Source of the DNA: Candidatus Limiplasma stercoravium
GTDB lineage: Bacteria; Bacillota; Clostridia; Christensenellales; Aristaeellaceae
Length of the DNA: 38,871 nucleotides
Direction of reading: 5' to 3'
Assembly (NCBI GenBank): GCA_018715175.1
Contig: DVME01000072.1
Location: 1-38,871, forward strand
The notes beneath the pieces are model-generated. The model ran no database searches and was not told the origin of the DNA. It saw only the letters and a list, made by a program, of their open reading frames with translations. This document shows, in pieces, positions 31,028-38,871 of the stretch. Position 1 is the stretch's first letter; every line of letters begins with the position of its first letter. A program made the position numbers and the translations under genes.

Positions 31028-34000
31028 TTACCTCCTGTCGCAGTGCAGGCAGCGCAGCGATTCGGCCATGGCGTCCAGCCGGTGATAGCCGCAGACCACC
31101 TCGTCAAAGTTGTCGCAGCGCTTTTCGGGCGAAAGCGTCTGGATGGGGAAGCGCGGGTGCTCCTCCACCACTTCGTCGGGGATGGTGGGGATGTCAATGG
31201 GCGCGCCCTTGTGCAGTTCGCCCTTGCCGCCGAGGTAGCGGTCGATGTTGACGGCGGCGCGCTTGCCGTCGGCAATGGCCTCAATAACGACGTTGGCTCG
31301 ATGGGGATTGGCGTCGCCGCCGGCGAACACGCCCTCGCGCCGCGTTTTCACGGTGAAACGATCCACGTCCAAATACATGGCCACGCGCTCCTCCACGGCG
31401 TTGATGAAGTAGTCGTCCATCTCCTGGTCGATGGCCGCAACGATGCCGTCGCACGGCAGCGCGAACGCGCCGTCCTGCACGGGATAGACCCAGCGGCGGC
31501 CGTCCTTGCCAAAATTGCCCGGCTGCATGCGCTGCAAGCGAAGCCCGACCACTTCGCCGTTTTCGCTAAGGATTTCCAGCGGCGAGGCGAGGGTTTCCAA
31601 GCGGATGCCCTCCTCGCTGGCTTCCACGACCTCCTCTGCGCCGGCGGGCATTTCAGCCTCGGTGCGGCGGTAGACGATGGTGACCTCCTCGGCGCCCAGG
31701 CGCTTGGCGGTACGCGCGCAGTCAAACGCGGTCGAGCCGCCGCCCACGATGGCCAAGCGGCGCGGCACGGCGCGGTTTTGCCCCAGCCCGATGCGGCGCA
31801 GGAAGCTCAGCCCGCTTTCCACCTGCGGCAGATTTTCGCCGGCAAGTCCCAGCTTGCGCGCCTTTTGCGTACCGCTGGCGATGTAGACGGCGTCGTAATT
31901 CTCGCACAGGTCGTCCAGCGAGCGATCCTTGCCGATGGTGACGCCCAGATGAATCTTGACGCCCGCCTTTTCGATGGCCTGGATTTCCTTGAGCAGCACG
32001 CTGTTGGGCAGGCGGTATTCCGGGATGCCCCAGTACAGCACGCCGCCGGGCACCTGCTCGGCCTCATAGACGTCCACCCCGTGGCCGAGCTGGTTGAGAT
32101 AGTACGCGCAGGTCAGGCCGGAAGGCCCGGCGCCGATGACGGCCACGCGCTTGCCCGTGGGCTTGAGCGGGGTTTCGGCGGGGATTTCAAAGGCGTCGCT
32201 AAGGGCAAAATCGCCCACGAAGCGTTTGATGGAGCAAATGGCCAGCGGCTCATCCACCTGGGAGCGGCGGCAATGGCGCTCGCAGGGATGGGTGCAGATG
32301 CGGCCGCACACCGCGGGGAAGGGGTTTTCCTGGCGGATGAGGCGGTAGGCGTCCATGAGGCGGCCGGCGGCCACGAGGTTCATGTAGCCGGGCACGTCCA
32401 CGGAGGCGGGGCAGGCGTTGCGGCAGGGCGAGATATAGAGGTTGGAGCACACGCCCGCGTCGCAATGCCGGTCGTAAATATGCGTTTCGTACTCGTCGCG
32501 GAAGTACTGGAGGGTGGAGAGGATGGGGTTGGGCGCGGTTTGTCCCAGGCCGCACATGGCGGTCTGTTGCAGGGTTTCGGCCAGCTCCTCCAACATGTCC
32601 AAATCCTCGGGCTTGCCCTCGCCCTGGGTGATGCGCTCCAGGATTTCCAGCATGCGCTTGGTACCCACGCGGCAGGGCAGGCACTTGCCGCAGCTTTCGT
32701 CACGGATGAAGTCCATGAAGTAGCGGGCGGTATCCACCATGCAGGTATCCTCGTCCATGACGATCAGGCCGCCCGAGCCCATGATGGCGCCCAGCTTGGC
32801 CAAACTTTCGTAATCGACGGGGGTGTTGAGGTGCGCGCGGGTAAGGCAGCCGCCGCTGGGCCCGCCGGACTGAATGGCCTTGAAGCCCTTGCCGCCGGGG
32901 ATGCCGCCGCCGATGGTATAGAGAATCTCGCCCAGGGGTATGCCCATGGGCACTTCCACCAGGCCGGTGTTGTTGATTTTGCCCGAAAGGGCGAAGACCT
33001 TGGTGCCGGGGCTTTTTTCCGTGCCAAAGCCGCGGAACCACTCCGCGCCGTGGAACAAAATGGCCGGTGCGTTGGCCAGGGTTTCAACGTTGTTGATGAT
33101 GGTGGGGCAATGGAACAGGCCGGACTCGAACGGAAAGGGCGGCTTTTGATTGGGCTCGCCGCGCCTGCCTTCCACGGAGTTGAGCAGGGCGGTTTCCTCG
33201 CCGCAGACAAACGCGCCCGCGCCGATGCGGATTTCCAAATCAAAGTCAAACGCAGACCCAAGAATGCCCTTGCCCAGCAGCCCCGCGTCGCGCGCCTGAT
33301 GGATGGCGTTGCTCAAGCGCTCCACGGCCAGGGGATATTCCGCGCGCACGTAGACATAGCCGCGGTTGGCGCCGATGGCGTAGCCGCCCAGCATCATGCC
33401 TTCGATGAGGCTGTGCGGATCGCCTTCCAGGATGGAGCGATCCATGAATGCGCCGGGGTCGCCCTCGTCGGCGTTGCAAACCATGTACTTTTGTTCGCCG
33501 GGGGCCTTCATGCCCGCCTCCCATTTGACGCCCGTGGGGAAGCCCGCGCCGCCGCGCCCGCGAAGGCCGCTGCGCTTGATTTCCTCCACCACGTCCGCCG
33601 GGCTGCCCGCCAGCGCCTTGGCGATGGCGGCGTATCCGTCGCGGGCGATGTAGGCCTCCAAGGAGGCGTATTCCATCTGGCCGCAGTTGCGCAGCGCAAT
33701 GCGCACCTGCTCGCGGAAAAAGCCGATGTCCTTGAGGTACGGAAGGCGGCGCTTCTGCTCGTGGTCATAGAAGGCGTACTCCTCCACGATTTCGCCCTCC
33801 AGCAGGTGGCGGCGGGCGATCACCGCGGCGCGTTCGGGGTCGAGGTTGGTGTACAGCACGCCTTCGGGCTGCACCACCATCACAGGCCCCACCGCGCAAA
33901 TGCCAATGCAGCCCGTGACCATAACCCGGACGCGCTGCCCAAGGCCCAGCTCTTCCACGGCCGCTTCCAGCGCATCCTTGACCTCCTGGCAATGGCAGCT

Positions 34001-34108
34001 GACGCAACCCGCGCCGCCGCAAACCATCACCTGCCGCTCAAAGGCGGCTTGCTTTTGTTCGTAGGCGGTTTTGATGTCGCCCAGCATGCGGGGGGATGAA
34101 ATGCTCAT
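31028..34108 (-). CDS. NuoF/HydB-like NADH-binding subunit fused to GltD-like NAD(P)H flavoprotein
   Basis: 1026 residues. Residues 1-114 are a thioredoxin-like [2Fe-2S] domain (CGGAGCVSC, TGCIGICAVGP). Residues 130-545 are the NuoF core, with RGRGGAGFPTGVKWE for FMN/NADH (about 180-195), EGDPGAFMDRS (about 222) and the [4Fe-4S] motif ESCGKCLPCRVGT (about 473). Residues 551-1026 resemble the small subunit of glutamate synthase/NfnB: paired cysteine motifs CRNACP and CGRICTHPCERHC, FAD-binding VIGAGPSG (about 655), NAD(P)-binding IVGGGSTAFD (about 786), and CLHC at the end. Ordinary HydB ends with ferredoxin domains instead. It overlaps the NuoE gene by 4 bases. A third electron partner such as NADPH is plausible, but inferred. 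Confidence 0.94.
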   Translation of the reverse strand: MSISSPRMLGDIKTAYEQKQAAFERQVMVCGGAGCVSCHCQEVKDALEAAVEELGLGQRVRVMVTGCIGICAVGPVMVVQPEGVLYTNLDPERAAVIARRHLLEGEIVEEYAFYDHEQKRRLPYLKDIGFFREQVRIALRNCGQMEYASLEAYIARDGYAAIAKALAGSPADVVEEIKRSGLRGRGGAGFPTGVKWEAGMKAPGEQKYMVCNADEGDPGAFMDRSILEGDPHSLIEGMMLGGYAIGANRGYVYVRAEYPLAVERLSNAIHQARDAGLLGKGILGSAFDFDLEIRIGAGAFVCGEETALLNSVEGRRGEPNQKPPFPFESGLFHCPTIINNVETLANAPAILFHGAEWFRGFGTEKSPGTKVFALSGKINNTGLVEVPMGIPLGEILYTIGGGIPGGKGFKAIQSGGPSGGCLTRAHLNTPVDYESLAKLGAIMGSGGLIVMDEDTCMVDTARYFMDFIRDESCGKCLPCRVGTKRMLEILERITQGEGKPEDLDMLEELAETLQQTAMCGLGQTAPNPILSTLQYFRDEYETHIYDRHCDAGVCSNLYISPCRNACPASVDVPGYMNLVAAGRLMDAYRLIRQENPFPAVCGRICTHPCERHCRRSQVDEPLAICSIKRFVGDFALSDAFEIPAETPLKPTGKRVAVIGAGPSGLTCAYYLNQLGHGVDVYEAEQVPGGVLYWGIPEYRLPNSVLLKEIQAIEKAGVKIHLGVTIGKDRSLDDLCENYDAVYIASGTQKARKLGLAGENLPQVESGLSFLRRIGLGQNRAVPRRLAIVGGGSTAFDCARTAKRLGAEEVTIVYRRTEAEMPAGAEEVVEASEEGIRLETLASPLEILSENGEVVGLRLQRMQPGNFGKDGRRWVYPVQDGAFALPCDGIVAAIDQEMDDYFINAVEERVAMYLDVDRFTVKTRREGVFAGGDANPHRANVVIEAIADGKRAAVNIDRYLGGKGELHKGAPIDIPTIPDEVVEEHPRFPIQTLSPEKRCDNFDEVVCGYHRLDAMAESLRCLHCDRR

Positions 34109-34644
34109 ACCGCGTCTCCCTCCTTGTCCATAGCATAATGGGCCAAGATGTGTTCCAAATTGTCAGGGTTGACGCGCTTATATACCGTATCGTCAATGGA
34201 CATGGCCGGCGCCAAACCGCACGCGCCAATACAGCGCGCCACCTCCAGGGTGAACAGTCCGTCCGGCGTGGTGTCGCCAACGCCCACCTTGAGCAATTCC
34301 TCCAGGCGCTCCACGATGCGCTTGCCGCCGCGCACATAGCACGCGGTGCCCAGGCACACGCGGATGGTGTGCTTGCCCCTGCGTTGGGTGGAAAAAAAGG
34401 AGTAGAAGCTCACCACGCCCGAGACCTCTGCCAGGGGTATCTCCAATCCGTCCGCCACCACGCGCTGCACCTCCAGCGGCAGATAGCCATAGATGCTTTG
34501 CGCCATGTGCAAAACCTGAATCAGCGACCCCTCGCGGCCGCGGTACCCGCGCGCCAGCTCGTCGATACGGGCCAGAAGCGCCTGCTCGTCCGTATGGGAA
34601 CAAGCGTCGCACGTGGGCATTACGGCCTTGTTGTTTTCGTCCAA
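34105..34644 (-). CDS. NuoE/HydC-like [2Fe-2S] subunit of the hydrogenase
   Basis: About 179 residues. The thioredoxin-like fold holds one [2Fe-2S] cluster with ligands in CLGTACYVRGG and ARCIGACGLAP; N-terminal helices contain SLIQVLHMAQSIYGYLP. In bifurcating hydrogenases and complex I this subunit passes electrons with NuoF. The start is TTG at 34644, which has AGGAGG 8-9 bases upstream. A GTG three codons earlier overlaps the ribosome binding site and is rejected. It is first in the operon, and its stop overlaps the NuoF-GltD start by 4 bases. Confidence 0.93.
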   Translation of the reverse strand: MDENNKAVMPTCDACSHTDEQALLARIDELARGYRGREGSLIQVLHMAQSIYGYLPLEVQRVVADGLEIPLAEVSGVVSFYSFFSTQRRGKHTIRVCLGTACYVRGGKRIVERLEELLKVGVGDTTPDGLFTLEVARCIGACGLAPAMSIDDTVYKRVNPDNLEHILAHYAMDKEGDAV

Positions 34645-34711
34645 TGTGTACACCTCCTGTTGTTTGGTTGTAAGGGGATTCTTTTATGGGTTCTCACAAT
34701 CTTTGGTTACT

Positions 34712-34740
34712 ATCATAATGCATTGCATAGAAAAACGCAA
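34712..34740 (-). promoter_or_regulatory. Promoter of the hydrogenase operon
   Basis: Minus strand: TTGCGT (34735-34740), 17-base spacer, TATGAT (34712-34717). Transcription would start near 34705, about 60 bases before the TTG start. A perfect 12-base palindrome, AATGTTAACATT (34762-34773), lies 22 bases upstream of the -35 and is a candidate activator or repressor site. Confidence 0.7.
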
Positions 34741-34789
34741 CCACTTTGTTGTTTTTTTATCAATGTTAACATTTGGCCAAAAATGGCGT

Positions 34790-34822
34790 AAAAAAAGCGG
34801 AAAGACGCAACCGTCTTTCCGC
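34790..34822 (-). terminator. Strong intrinsic terminator of the rpoBC operon
   Basis: Minus strand: perfect 10-bp stem GCGGAAAGAC/GTCTTTCCGC (34813-34822 with 34797-34806), 6-base loop, then seven U (34790-34796). It lies 285 bases after the rpoC stop and just ahead of the hydrogenase regulatory region, so it also insulates that operon. Confidence 0.93.
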
Positions 34823-35106
34823 CCAGATGATCATGGAAACTTTTCAGAAAGTTCGGAGGGCAGCAGACCCGCAACCTCAATCGTCGCGGCGGGCGCTGGC
34901 CGCGCCCACCCCTCGTTTCGGTTGACTCCTTCGGGTCGCTTTGCCACCTTCGGTGGCAACAGCCCACTGGGCTGACGCTTCCCTCCGTCCCCTCCGAGCT
35001 GTATTCCGCCCTCAGCGACCTGCGCTGTGGGTTCGGATGCCTTGCGCAGCAAGGTGATGTTTCTCCGGCCGCGCCGCAGGCGCAGGAGAAGCGTGTTTTG
35101 GGGGAA
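34823..35106 (-). repeat. Hairpin-rich 3' region after rpoC, possible dispersed repeat
   Basis: 284 bases with no credible gene. Successive inverted repeats: 35061-35090 (TTCTCC/GGAGAA around GCGCC/GGCGC), 35041-35053 (CTTGC/GCAAG), 34961-34973 (AGCCC/GGGCT), 34941-34959 (perfect 8-bp TTGCCACC/GGTGGCAA, loop TTC), 34924-34937 (GACTC/GGGTC), and 34887-34903 (GGGCGC/GCGCCC). The dense, closely packed stems in a non-coding gap look like a mobile or dispersed palindromic repeat, or a structured RNA. Similar sequence seems familiar from other gut Firmicutes genomes, but that is only memory. Confidence 0.55.
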
Positions 35107-38679
<3,573 letters not shown>

Positions 38680-38714
38680 AGCGCGGCACTCCCTTTCGGT
38701 CAATGGGCTAACAC

Positions 38715-38871
38715 TTACTCCAGGTCAGAGGGCTCGTCGTCGTCCAGGTCGATGCCGCCCAGATCGTCGCCCAAATCCATATCCAAGTCTTCCAAGTCGT
38801 CGTCCAGGTTGAAGTCCACGTCGATATCCTCGTGGATGTCCTCCTCCTGGGCGGGCTGCAAGGCGTCGTCC
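38715..38871 (-). CDS. rpoB: DNA-directed RNA polymerase subunit beta, C-terminal end (partial)
   Basis: The last 51 codons before a TAA stop. The tail is extremely acidic, with runs such as [17 protein letters not shown] and [11 protein letters not shown], and carries no conserved catalytic motif. It is called rpoB from its position and strand directly upstream of rpoC and because many RpoB proteins end in a short acidic tail. The tail here, at least 45 residues, is longer than I would expect. The gene body lies outside the window. Confidence 0.85.
   Translation of the reverse strand, partial: DDALQPAQEEDIHEDIDVDFNLDDDLEDLDMDLGDDLGGIDLDDDEPSDLE

Noticed and set aside
30038..34099. A plus-strand open frame of 1353 codons antisense to the hydrogenase genes
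   Set aside because: Complementary-frame shadow of clearly recognised hydA and NuoF-GltD; composition is unlike a real protein.
34762..34773. Rex operator upstream of the hydrogenase operon
   Set aside because: The palindrome has overlapping rather than spaced TTAACA half sites, so it does not match the usual Rex arrangement; kept only as an unassigned palindrome.
34613..34975. Small open frames in the rpoC-hydrogenase gap, such as a 120-codon plus-strand frame
   Set aside because: They run through a terminator and hairpin repeats, have no ribosome binding site and show no protein-like composition.

Overview
The window is a 38.9 kb piece of chromosome from a high-GC anaerobic member of the Firmicutes, most likely class Clostridia. 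The evidence is a T-box ahead of valS, TmcAL beside pta-ackA, a YaaO-like gene ahead of tmk, strong GGAGG ribosome binding sites, a zinc-type L32, an NADH-linked [FeFe] hydrogenase operon, and no respiratory genes. No phage, insertion sequence, CRISPR array, tRNA or rRNA was seen. Almost every gene is a core gene, so the interest lies in gene fusions, gene order and RNA-based regulation.

Layout. Positions 1-5463 (minus strand): the 5' end of a branched-chain amino acid permease (livH) and its binding protein (livK) with its own promoter, then mnmA, a fused HAD phosphatase-thymidylate kinase, and a YaaO-like PLP enzyme. Positions 5607-8295 (plus): two polytopic membrane proteins. Positions 8265-14282 (minus): a compact aromatic amino acid operon, transcribed in the order aroF, tyrA, aroB, pheA, aroE-aroK fusion, aroQ. 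A near-consensus promoter, a 32-residue leader peptide with eight Phe and two Tyr, and a 14-bp terminator hairpin precede it. This has the layout of ribosome-mediated attenuation and is the most exciting element here. Positions 14279-19714 (minus): rpmF with its promoter, then a T-box with a probable GUC (Val) specifier, a 69-residue membrane protein, valS, rsmH and rsmI.

Positions 19742-25059 (minus): pta, ackA, a large membrane protein, yceD (DUF177) and a secreted SH3-like protein. tmcAL is divergent from pta at 25194. Positions 26378-29196 (plus): the usual rpmH-rnpA-yidD-yidC-jag cluster, but with no dnaA beside it. Positions 29237-34740 (minus): a three-gene [FeFe] hydrogenase operon whose NuoF-like subunit is fused to a GltD-like flavoprotein. 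Positions 34790-38871 (minus): the end of rpoB, all of rpoC, a hairpin-rich 3' region, and a strong terminator.

Together the genes describe a fermentative cell that makes acetate and ATP through Pta-AckA, disposes of reductant as H2, and makes Phe and Tyr under control that senses charged tRNA. Starts were re-chosen by ribosome binding site where the longest open frame was implausible.
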